Assembly: GCA_019418225.1 (NCBI GenBank)
Contig: DYCF01000050.1
Coordinates: 1-32,555 of the forward strand
Reading direction: 5' to 3'
DNA length: 32,555 bases
From: Clostridiales bacterium
Lineage (GTDB): Bacteria; Bacillota; Clostridia; Lachnospirales; Cellulosilyticaceae
Shown one piece after another: positions 1 to 7,336 of the stretch. Each line of letters begins with the position of its first letter. Positions within the stretch are counted from its first letter, which is position 1. Made by a program: the position numbers and the translations under genes. Below the pieces are notes generated by a model. The model worked only from the letters and a program-made list of their open reading frames with translations. It did not search any database and was not told the origin of the DNA.

Positions 1-52
1 CAACCCACACTCGGGACTTTCACCCGTTAGACTACGCCCATGCTGGGCACAC
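1..52 (-). mobile_element. 5' end of a group II intron, truncated by the window edge
   Basis: Read on the minus strand, the sequence from position 52 leftward begins GTGTGCCCAGCATGGGC and continues with a GGGTGAAAGTCCCGAG segment. The GUGYG start and a 'GGUGAAAGUCCC' stretch in domain I are typical of bacterial group II introns. Only about 52 bases are present, so domains II-VI and the reverse transcriptase/maturase would lie to the left. The intron begins a few bases after an intrinsic terminator on the same strand, the insertion habit known for bacterial class C introns. The family call comes from sequence recall; the class is inferred from context. Confidence 0.62.
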
Positions 53-56
53 CATT

Positions 57-88
57 ATAAAAAGCTTAAGACTTTAACTTCTTAAGCT
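57..88 (-). terminator. Intrinsic terminator after the 170-1210 gene
   Basis: An 8-bp perfect stem (AGCTTAAG at 63-70, CTTAAGCT at 81-88) encloses a 10-base loop. On the minus strand it is followed by a short T run (57-62 on the plus strand reads TAAAAA). It is well placed to end the membrane protein gene. The group II intron starts 4 bases beyond the T run. A T-rich stretch also follows the stem on the plus strand, so it could act both ways. Confidence 0.6.
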
Positions 89-169
89 CTTTCTTTTTTA
101 CACTTTTATATTCTCTATGATTATTTACTCATCGTTTCAAAACCTTTTTCTTTACACCAAAATTTAAAG

Positions 170-1210
170 CTAAACAAAAAAATTCTGCTCAATTCTACTT
201 AAATGTTTTATACTAAATTTAAGATTCTCTTCTGTCCTTTCTTTTTGCATAACTCCTTGTTTAAAGTGTTTCATAAACTCTTGTAATTCAATCCTAATCT
301 CTTCATAGGTTATCCCTTTTTTTAATCTATCCTCTGTATTTCCACTGGCAATTACACGCAATAGCATCTCAACTTTATCTATTAATATCCTGATATATAT
401 CTCTCTATGTTCTTCTACTGCTTCGTCTCCTCTGCCTGTAAACATATCTTCTATTACTACTATTGATTCTCTCACACTCTTTATGCTTCTTTTAATAGAA
501 CAAGTTTCTATATAGGTTACATAATCACTTTTTAATTTTATCTCTTCTCCGTCTAGCAAACGAATATATAAAAGCCCACATTCTTCCATGCATACATTTC
601 CCAAGATAACCTTACCCTTACTTAAACTATCTGTACAGTATGGCTGTATAGCAATAGGTAATTTATCTATCAGCCCAATAATCTCAGTAGGTTTTGCTGC
701 ATTTATAATTTTCCCATATAGCAATCGTAAACAAATTATAATCATTAAATGCTCAACACCTATTATACCAATTGTTAATATTTTAGATTGTACTGATTCA
801 TCTATTAGCATTATTAATCTACTATTTCCACCCATTAAAATTCCACAAATAGCACTGCTTATCTGTATAACCCATATTCCCCTTTGCTTTTCCTCCACAC
901 TTAATGAACTCATTTTTATTTTATCTATTTTCAAAAACAAAAATAAAATTGATAATAAAATTAATATATTAATAGCCCACAATACCAGTTCATTCAGTGT
1001 ACTTCTATCTAATAGTTGATTACATATACTCCATGTTACTAAAACATATATTATATATACTATAAATATTGCTATACTTATTCTACTATTTTTATTTATC
1101 TTATTTTCTTCAATCTTACTTGTTACTATGTACTCAATTATAGCCCCTATCATTCCTACTATAGTTATAATATAAAAGATATCATCTGGTTTTATACCAT
1201 TCCACGCCAT
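170..1210 (-). CDS. Unrecognised multi-spanning membrane protein with soluble C-terminal half
   Basis: The gene encodes 346 residues that I do not recognise. The N-terminal half has about five or six hydrophobic segments (roughly residues 10-30, 45-65, 75-95, 112-130, 140-165). The C-terminal half (about 185-346) is soluble, rich in charged residues and probably helical, and is presumably cytoplasmic. It includes a short stretch resembling a beta-rich small domain around GKVILGNVCMEECGLLYIRL. The start at 1210 follows AAGGAG with a 10-base spacer, and an in-frame stop lies just upstream, which fixes it. The gene is more AT-rich than the pur genes beside it and stands alone between two terminators, next to a group II intron. 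A sensor-like or accessory role is possible, but nothing in the sequence proves it. Confidence 0.75.
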   Translation of the reverse strand: MAWNGIKPDDIFYIITIVGMIGAIIEYIVTSKIEENKINKNSRISIAIFIVYIIYVLVTWSICNQLLDRSTLNELVLWAINILILLSILFLFLKIDKIKMSSLSVEEKQRGIWVIQISSAICGILMGGNSRLIMLIDESVQSKILTIGIIGVEHLMIIICLRLLYGKIINAAKPTEIIGLIDKLPIAIQPYCTDSLSKGKVILGNVCMEECGLLYIRLLDGEEIKLKSDYVTYIETCSIKRSIKSVRESIVVIEDMFTGRGDEAVEEHREIYIRILIDKVEMLLRVIASGNTEDRLKKGITYEEIRIELQEFMKHFKQGVMQKERTEENLKFSIKHLSRIEQNFFV

Positions 1211-1244
1211 TATCCATCATCTCCTTTATTAGATTCTATTATCA

Positions 1245-1290
1245 TAACAAAAAACAACTCATAAATATCTACTACATATTTATGAGTTGT
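1245..1290 (-). terminator. Terminator of the purine operon
   Basis: A 15-bp perfect stem (1254-1268 paired with 1276-1290) has a 7-base loop. On the minus strand it is followed by TTTTTTGTT. It begins 13 bases beyond the purN-purD stop codon and separates the pur operon from the downstream membrane protein gene. Confidence 0.85.
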
Positions 1291-1302
1291 CTCAATAACT
1301 TT

Positions 1303-3141
1303 CTATTTCGCTATATCTGTTCTATACTGCATACCATCAAAACTTACTTTCTGAGCCTCGGCATAAGTTTTTTCTCTTGCTTCTGCTAAAGTATCTGCAA
1401 GACTTGTGATAGCTAATACTCTACCGCCATCTGTTTGGATTGTGTCTCCAACTTTTTTAGTACCAGCGTGGAAGAGGTATGTTTCTTCATTTAATATATT
1501 AAGACCTGTAATGATATCGCCTTTATGAGAAGACTCTGGATAACCCTTACTTGCTAAGACGAGTGTCATACTTTGTCTTTCATCCCACTCAATGTTCACC
1601 TCTGCAAGTGTGCCATCGATGCAAGCATTCATAATTTCTACAAGGTCTGTTTTAAGTCTTGGAAGAACGCTTTGTGTTTCCGGGTCGCCAAAGCGTACGT
1701 TGAATTCTAGAACTTCTGGATTTTCACCATCAATCATAAGACCGATGAAGAGAACGCCTTTGAAGTCTAAGTTTTCTTTTTGGAAGCCGTTGATGATTGG
1801 TTTTAAGATACGGTTTTCAATATTTGTTTTAACAGCTGGTGTGATAATTGGGTTAGGTGAGAAACCGCCCATACCACCTGTGTTAAGGCCTTTGTCATTA
1901 TCTAAGGCACGTTTGTAATCTCTAGCTGTTTCCATTGGAACAATTGTTTTACCATCTACAAAACAAAGGAGTGATGCTTCGATGCCTTTGAGGAATTCTT
2001 CAAGAACAATCACATCTCCTGCACCTTCAAATTTGCCTGAGAAGATTTCACGAATGCCTTCTTCTGCGTCTTCGTAACTTTCACAAATGAGGACACCTTT
2101 ACCTGCTGCAAGGCCATCCGCCTTAACAACTACTGGTAAATTAAATGTTTTCATTGCTGCTACACATTCTTCTACTTGCTCTTTTGTGAAGCTTGCATAT
2201 TTTGCTGTAGGAATATCATTACGCATTAAGAATTCTTTTGTGAAACGTTTGCTACCTTCAAATTCTGCACACATTTTGTTTGGACCAAAAGCTCTAAGGC
2301 CTGCTTCATTTAAACGGTCAACAATTCCCATTACTAATGGTACTTCTGGACCTACAATCGTTAAGTCTATCTTTTCATTTTTTGCAAATGCTACTAAGCC
2401 ATCAATATCACTCGCACTAATAGCTACATTTGTAAAAGCTTCTTCTGTCCCACCGTTTCCTGGTGCTACAAAGATATTTGCTTCTTTGTGAAAACGTTTA
2501 ACAGTATGGGCAATAGCAGATTCTCTTCCGCCATTTCCGATAACCAAAATTTTCATAGGTGGCTGACTCCCTTCTAACATTTGAATAGCTTCCACGAAAA
2601 TGTGGTGCTCTATTTGATCTAAAATACGTGCCTGTAAACTTTGTGGTGTATCATCTGGTAAAACTTCAAGTTTTCTTTGAAGAATGATTTTCCCTGTATC
2701 CACACCCGCATCAATATAATGTACTGTCGCGCCACTTTCTTTTTCCCCAGCAGCAATGACAGCTTCATGGACATGAATGCCATAGTAGCCCATACCGCCA
2801 TACTTAGGTAAAAGTGATGGATGGATATTAATGATACGTCCACCATACACGTCAAGAAGTGTTTGATCAAGGATTTTAATATACCCTGCACATACGACAA
2901 GGTCTACTTTTGCTTCAAGTAAAATATCTAAAATGCTTTGATTATAACCTGCTTCTTTAGGATCTACAAAGTAATCTGGAATATTATGTTTTCTTGCACG
3001 TTCAAGACCATAAGCATCTTTTTTATTTGAAATCACACAAACAACTTTGCTTTGTAACATGCCGTTTTCTGTGGCATCAATGATGCTTTGTAAATTTGTA
3101 CCACCACCCGATACAAGTACCCCAAGTCTTAATCCTGACAT
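1303..3141 (-). CDS. purN-purD: Fused GAR transformylase (PurN) and GAR synthetase (PurD)
   Basis: One 612-residue reading frame carries two purine enzymes. Residues 1-190 are 10-formyl-THF-dependent PurN: SGGGTNLQ phosphate loop at 11-18, catalytic N105 and H107 in INIHPSLLP, and D144 in the DAGVDTG motif. Residues 196-612 are PurD, an ATP-grasp ligase joining glycine to phosphoribosylamine: KILVIGNGGRES at its start, the VKADGLAAGKGV nucleotide-binding segment, and a C-terminal FNVRFGDPETQ metal-binding segment. The linker is only about five residues (GSQPP). The PurD ATG at 2556 still has a GAAGGGAG site 10 bases upstream, so PurD may also be made separately. The gene overlaps purM by 13 bases. 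In many Firmicutes the order is purM-purN-purH-purD; here purH is absent and its neighbours are joined. The eukaryotic fusion has a different order (GARS-AIRS-GART). Confidence 0.95.
   Translation of the reverse strand: MSGLRLGVLVSGGGTNLQSIIDATENGMLQSKVVCVISNKKDAYGLERARKHNIPDYFVDPKEAGYNQSILDILLEAKVDLVVCAGYIKILDQTLLDVYGGRIINIHPSLLPKYGGMGYYGIHVHEAVIAAGEKESGATVHYIDAGVDTGKIILQRKLEVLPDDTPQSLQARILDQIEHHIFVEAIQMLEGSQPPMKILVIGNGGRESAIAHTVKRFHKEANIFVAPGNGGTEEAFTNVAISASDIDGLVAFAKNEKIDLTIVGPEVPLVMGIVDRLNEAGLRAFGPNKMCAEFEGSKRFTKEFLMRNDIPTAKYASFTKEQVEECVAAMKTFNLPVVVKADGLAAGKGVLICESYEDAEEGIREIFSGKFEGAGDVIVLEEFLKGIEASLLCFVDGKTIVPMETARDYKRALDNDKGLNTGGMGGFSPNPIITPAVKTNIENRILKPIINGFQKENLDFKGVLFIGLMIDGENPEVLEFNVRFGDPETQSVLPRLKTDLVEIMNACIDGTLAEVNIEWDERQSMTLVLASKGYPESSHKGDIITGLNILNEETYLFHAGTKKVGDTIQTDGGRVLAITSLADTLAEAREKTYAEAQKVSFDGMQYRTDIAK
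2554..2575 (-). promoter_or_regulatory. Internal ribosome site and ATG for a stand-alone PurD
   Basis: On the minus strand AGAAGGGAG (2567-2575) is followed 10 bases later by ATG AAA ATT, the usual N-terminus of PurD, inside the purN-purD frame. It looks like the original translation signal of a separate purD gene kept after fusion. Whether it still initiates translation cannot be seen. Confidence 0.5.
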
Positions 3142-4172
3142 AAAATCACACCCTTATTACCTTCTACGATTTCACCGATTATACTAGCTGGTTCATTAAT
3201 TTCTTTAAGTGCTGCAAGTACTTTATCTGCATCATTGCTATCTACTACAAGCATCATACCGATTCCCATGTTAAATGTATTGTAGAGCTCATTTACATCA
3301 AGACCTGATGTTTCTTCTAAGAATTTATAAACAGCTGGTTTTTGAATAGCTTTTAAATTAATTTTAGCATCTACGCCTTCTGGAAGTGTACGTGGTACAT
3401 TTTCAATGAAGCCACCACCTGTAATATGTGCAATACCTTTGATTTTAGCTGCTTTTTTAGCTGCTTTTACAGCTTTTACATAAAGTTTAGTTGGTTTAAG
3501 TAAAGCTTCACCATATGTTTCACCCAGCTCTTCGCTATATGCATCAAGTTTTACCCCTGATACCTCAACTAATTTTCTAACAAGTGAGTAACCATTGCTA
3601 TGTACCCCAGTTGAAGGAAGACCAATGATTGTATCTCCTGCTTTAATCGTACTACCATCAATCATCTCGCAGCGGTCTACAATCCCTACTGCAAAACCAG
3701 CTACATCATATTCACCATCTGGATAAAAGCCTGGCATTTCAGCAGTTTCACCACCAACAAGTGCACATTCGCTTTCTTTACAGCCATCTGTAATGCCTTT
3801 TACAATATTAGCAATATGTTCAGGTGCAATGCGACCTGTTGCAATATAATCTAAGAAGAATAAAGGCTCTGCCCCACCACAAATAATATCATTTACACAC
3901 ATAGCTACTGCATCGATCCCGATTGTATCATGTTTATTCATATCAAAAGCAAGTTTAAGTTTAGTACCTACCCCATCTGTCCCAGATACAAGTACAGGCT
4001 CCTTCATTCCAGCAAAAGCACCTAAAGAAAATGCCCCACCAAAGCTTCCGATATCCGTTAAAACACCTGGAATAAATGTTGATTTAACATGCTCCTTCAT
4101 TTGAGCTACAGCTTCATAACCGCGGTGTACATCCACACCAGCATCTTTATAAGTAATCTTTGTATTAGACAT
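3129..4172 (-). CDS. purM: Phosphoribosylformylglycinamidine cyclo-ligase (AIR synthetase)
   Basis: This 347-residue protein closes FGAM to AIR with ATP, the fifth step of purine synthesis. It is normal length for the family. Visible motifs are the N-terminal YKDAGVDVHRGYEAV, the SGTDGVGTKLKLAF nucleotide-binding segment, GGAEPLFFLDY, GGETAEMPG, and the C-terminal HITGGGFIENVPR. The start has AGGAGG 6 bases upstream. It overlaps the purN-purD start by 13 bases, so translation is probably coupled. A 429-base non-coding stretch separates it from purF. Confidence 0.97.
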   Translation of the reverse strand: MSNTKITYKDAGVDVHRGYEAVAQMKEHVKSTFIPGVLTDIGSFGGAFSLGAFAGMKEPVLVSGTDGVGTKLKLAFDMNKHDTIGIDAVAMCVNDIICGGAEPLFFLDYIATGRIAPEHIANIVKGITDGCKESECALVGGETAEMPGFYPDGEYDVAGFAVGIVDRCEMIDGSTIKAGDTIIGLPSTGVHSNGYSLVRKLVEVSGVKLDAYSEELGETYGEALLKPTKLYVKAVKAAKKAAKIKGIAHITGGGFIENVPRTLPEGVDAKINLKAIQKPAVYKFLEETSGLDVNELYNTFNMGIGMMLVVDSNDADKVLAALKEINEPASIIGEIVEGNKGVILCQD

Positions 4173-4601
4173 AATCTTCCTCCTTGTTTATAAACACACA
4201 AGCAGCCACAAAGCCACAGGCCCCGGGCTGCATATACAAATTTTATATTTCTATTAAATGAACAAAATCTGAATTACCGTTCTATCTAAAAGCCGTTTAT
4301 CTTACTAATCTACTTAGTAACTTCAAAAATCCACTACCCACCACAAGTCTATTGCTTACTTCAGCCATTTCATTTTACATCCACTTATAAGTAGGCTAGC
4401 ACTTCTCCAACCAGAAGCACGCCTATCCTACAAGTACAAATAACCAACTTTTATAAGTAGCCTTATTATCTCCATTTCCGCCGCAAGCAGAATCAATTAA
4501 CTTTTCTCTCATCAGCGCCATCTTTTAGCTTAGATGTGACTGGGAATGCCCAGCGATTTCCCCAGTCACCCCTCCTAAACTAGCCTTCCTAAGCTAGCCT
4601 T
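4173..4601 (-). other. 429-base non-coding gap inside the pur operon, with stem-loops and short repeats
   Basis: No convincing gene is present; the best minus-strand frame is about 32 codons with a poor ribosome site. Several structures are visible. GTGACTGGG (4536-4544) pairs with CCCAGTCAC (4561-4569), and a competing inner hairpin TGGG/CCCA (4541-4552) uses part of the same arm. A GGCTAGYTTAGGA motif is repeated in tandem near 4570-4600. TTATAAGTAGSCT is repeated near 4385-4397 and 4453-4466. A GC-rich hairpin (GCAGCC...GGCTGC, about 4202-4231) lies just before the purM ribosome site. No run of T follows any stem as in a strong terminator. It may be a processing or attenuation region, or the remains of something lost. 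Confidence 0.5.
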
Positions 4602-5999
4602 TTAACATTCAGATGGCGGCGTCCCTATTGGCACTTCCATTGGATATTTTCCATTGAAACAAGCTTTACAAAACTGGCTCTTATGTCCGCAAGCTTCACG
4701 AAGTTCTTCTTCTCCTAAATATGTGAGTGAATCTGCACCAAGCCATTCACAAATTTCATCAACTGTTTTTTGTGCCCCAATAAGGAATTCCCTATATGGT
4801 GTATCAATTCCGAAATAACATGAATATTGTACAGGTGGTGAAGTAATACATACGTGAACTTCTTTAGCGCCTGCTTTTTTGATCTGCTCTACAATACGTT
4901 TACATGTTGTACCTCTTACGATTGAATCGTCAATCATAATCACGCGTTTACCTTCTAAGTTCTGTCTAAGTGGAGAAAGTTTGATTTTAACCGCATTTTC
5001 TCTCATCTCTTGTGTTGGCTGAATGAAAGTACGTCCTATGTATCTATTTTTAACAAGTCCTTCTCCGTAAGGAATACCTGATTCTTTTGAATAACCAATA
5101 GCTGCTGGAATGCCTGAATCTGGTACTGGCATAACCATATCAGCTTCAATTTTTCTTTGTTTTGCAAGAAGACGTCCTGTATTTACGCGGAAATCATATA
5201 CGCTATCACCATCAATGACACTATCTGTTCTTGCAAAGTATATAAGTTCAAATACGCAAAGGTGTTTTTGACAGAAGTTGGCTGGTTCAATACTTCTGAT
5301 ACCTTCATCATTGATAACAACAATTTCTCCTGGCTCTACATCTCTTACGAATTCTGCATCGATTACTTCAAGTGCGCAGCTTTCAGAAGCTAATACATAG
5401 CCATCTGCAAGTTTACCAATGCAAAGTGGGCGAAGGCCATGTGGATCTCTGATACCAATTAAGTCAGTTCCCGTTGTAAGGACTAAAGCATAAGCTCCTT
5501 TTACAAGGCTCATTGTATTTTTAATCCCATTTTCAATTCCTTTATTACTATATCTTGCAATAAGATTTAAAATAGATTCTGTATCTGTTGTACTATGGAA
5601 GATTACCCCACTATCCTCAAGAATCTCGCGGATATTTTTAGCATTTACAAGGTTTCCATTATGAGCAAGACCAATGTCACCTTTTTTGTATTTCGCTACA
5701 AGTGGTTGTGCATTTCTTACATCCTTGTCACCAGCCGTTGAATAACGTACATGCCCGATTGCAATATTTCCTTGTAATTCATTTAAAGATTTCTCATCAA
5801 ATATATCAGCTACAAGGCCCATCCCTTTTTTAACTTCAATGTCACCGCTATTATTTACTGCAATGCCAGCACATTCTTGACCTCTGTGCTGAAGGGCAAA
5901 TAGACCATAATATGCCATGCGTGCTGCATTTTTTTCTTGGCGATAAATTCCAATTACGCCGCACTCTTCATGTAAAGAATCATCTTGTAAAAATTTCAT
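4602..5999 (-). CDS. purF: Amidophosphoribosyltransferase
   Basis: This enzyme makes phosphoribosylamine from PRPP and glutamine, the committed step of purine synthesis. The 465-residue protein has an N-terminal propeptide of 12 residues ending before C13 (EECGVIGI), which would be the glutaminase nucleophile after cleavage. The glutaminase domain covers about 13-235. The PRPP-binding loop VIMIDDSIVRGTT lies in the C-terminal phosphoribosyltransferase domain. Cysteines in NFCQKH, VQYSCYFGID and CGHKSQFCKAC fit the 4Fe-4S cluster of the Bacillus-type enzyme, so it is probably oxygen-labile. The start follows GGGGAG and lies 13 bases downstream of the purC stop codon. Confidence 0.97.
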   Translation of the reverse strand: MKFLQDDSLHEECGVIGIYRQEKNAARMAYYGLFALQHRGQECAGIAVNNSGDIEVKKGMGLVADIFDEKSLNELQGNIAIGHVRYSTAGDKDVRNAQPLVAKYKKGDIGLAHNGNLVNAKNIREILEDSGVIFHSTTDTESILNLIARYSNKGIENGIKNTMSLVKGAYALVLTTGTDLIGIRDPHGLRPLCIGKLADGYVLASESCALEVIDAEFVRDVEPGEIVVINDEGIRSIEPANFCQKHLCVFELIYFARTDSVIDGDSVYDFRVNTGRLLAKQRKIEADMVMPVPDSGIPAAIGYSKESGIPYGEGLVKNRYIGRTFIQPTQEMRENAVKIKLSPLRQNLEGKRVIMIDDSIVRGTTCKRIVEQIKKAGAKEVHVCITSPPVQYSCYFGIDTPYREFLIGAQKTVDEICEWLGADSLTYLGEEELREACGHKSQFCKACFNGKYPMEVPIGTPPSEC

Positions 6000-6012
6000 T
6001 TGGCGCTCTCCC

Positions 6013-6717
6013 CTATTTCGTTACTCTTTTAAGCATTTCTTGGTAAACTTCTTCTACACCACCAAGGTCTCTTCTGAAACGGTCTTTATCTAATTTTTTG
6101 TTTGTTTCAGCATCCCAAAAACGGCATGTATCAGGAGAAATTTCATCTGCTAAAATAATTTTACCGTCAACGCGTCCAAGTTCGATTTTGAAGTCGATAA
6201 GTTTAACACCAATTTTTGAGAAGTATTCTTTTAATAACTCATTGATTTTAAATGTCATTTCTGTCATTGTTTTGAGTTCTTCTGCTGTTGCAATGCCAAG
6301 TGCTAAGATATGATAGTCATTAATCATTGGATCACCAAGTGCATCATCTTTTAAACAGAATTCAATTGTAGGATTTTTAAGCACTGTTCCTTCTTCTACC
6401 CCAAAACGTTTTGAGAAAGAGCCAGCTGCTACATTACGAACAATCACTTCAAGAGGTACGATTTCTACAGCTTTTACAACTGTTTCTCTATCATTAAGCT
6501 CTTCTACAAAATGTGTTTCAATCCCATGCTCAGCAAGCATTTGACACATAATATTGCTCATACGGTTATTAACAACACCTTTACCTACGATAGTTCCTTT
6601 TTTCTCGCCATTGAAAGCTGTTGCATCATCTTTATAACTTACTACATAGTATTTAGGATCTTCTGTTCTATAAACCTTTTTTGCTTTACCTTCATATAAT
6701 AATTCTGTTTTTTCCAT
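6013..6717 (-). CDS. purC: SAICAR synthetase
   Basis: The protein ligates aspartate to CAIR with ATP to give SAICAR. It is 234 residues from the ATG at 6717, chosen because GGAGGG lies 7 bases upstream and the family N-terminus is exactly KTELLYEGKAKKVY. An upstream in-frame ATG at 6738 has no ribosome site. Diagnostic segments are LYEGKAKKV, FNGEKKGTIVGKGVVNN, VEIVPLEVIVRNVAAGS, IDFKIELGR and DEISPDTCRFWD. It sits between purE and purF with short gaps. Confidence 0.97.
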   Translation of the reverse strand: MEKTELLYEGKAKKVYRTEDPKYYVVSYKDDATAFNGEKKGTIVGKGVVNNRMSNIMCQMLAEHGIETHFVEELNDRETVVKAVEIVPLEVIVRNVAAGSFSKRFGVEEGTVLKNPTIEFCLKDDALGDPMINDYHILALGIATAEELKTMTEMTFKINELLKEYFSKIGVKLIDFKIELGRVDGKIILADEISPDTCRFWDAETNKKLDKDRFRRDLGGVEEVYQEMLKRVTK

Positions 6718-6775
6718 GACAATTCCCTCCATAAACATTAGCTTTATTTAAAATGATTTGTTTGCTTATTTAAAT

Positions 6776-7264
6776 CTACATAAACTTACTGCTAACTGCT
6801 GCATCTTTAGCGGCTACTTTTTCTGCCATCTCTACTTTATAAGCTTGAAGCTTCGCTTTAAGCTCAGGATTGCTAAGTGCTAACATTTGTACTGCTAAAA
6901 TTCCTGCATTTTCTGCCCCATCGATAGCAACAGTTGCTACTGGAATACCTGGTGGCATTTGTACGATTGAAAGTAATGAATCAAGTCCATCAAGTGTACT
7001 TGACTTGATTGGCAGACCAATCACTGGAAGTGTTGTATAAGCTGCAATAACGCCGCCAAGATGCGCTGCTTTACCAGCTGCCGCAATAATAACTCCCACG
7101 CCTCTTTCTTCTGCTGTTTTTGCAAATTCTTCAGCCGCCTGAGGTGTGCGGTGTGCAGAAATAACGCGAACTTCTACATCTACACCAAACTTTTTAACCA
7201 TGTTTACGCCTTTTTCTACTACTGGAAGATCTGAGTCACTTCCCATCACAAATGCTATTTTCAT
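6776..7264 (-). CDS. purE: N5-CAIR mutase (class I PurE)
   Basis: At 162 residues this is the normal size for class I PurE, which converts N5-CAIR to CAIR. The motifs are MGSDSDLPV, VISAHRTP with the conserved histidine, AAAGKAAHLGGV and GLPIKSSTLDGLDSLLSIVQMPPG. GGGAGG lies 5 bases before the ATG. No purK, the usual partner that makes N5-CAIR, is in the window. Either purK is elsewhere or PurE works without it at high CO2. Confidence 0.96.
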   Translation of the reverse strand: MKIAFVMGSDSDLPVVEKGVNMVKKFGVDVEVRVISAHRTPQAAEEFAKTAEERGVGVIIAAAGKAAHLGGVIAAYTTLPVIGLPIKSSTLDGLDSLLSIVQMPPGIPVATVAIDGAENAGILAVQMLALSNPELKAKLQAYKVEMAEKVAAKDAAVSSKFM

Positions 7265-7336
7265 AAGAGCCTCCCTTGTGTTAGAAGATAGGGCAGTGCA
7301 CTATTCTTCTAACACGCTTTTACTAATCTTAATCTA

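Noticed and set aside
1..55. tRNA gene at the left edge
   Set aside because: The opening bases look structured, but there is no TTCRANYC T-arm or acceptor pairing; the minus-strand reading fits a group II intron 5' end better.
588..1019. 143-codon frame on the plus strand inside the membrane protein gene
   Set aside because: No ribosome site, hydrophobic composition explained as the antisense of a membrane protein, and the minus-strand gene has better signals.
2619..2900. 93-codon minus-strand frame overlapping purN
   Set aside because: It lies in another frame inside the PurN coding region, whose motifs are intact, and it has no ribosome site.
4173..4601. Short gene or known riboswitch in the purF-purM gap
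   Set aside because: The best frame is about 32 codons with a poor ribosome site, and I see no purine or other riboswitch core I recognise; kept only as structured non-coding DNA.
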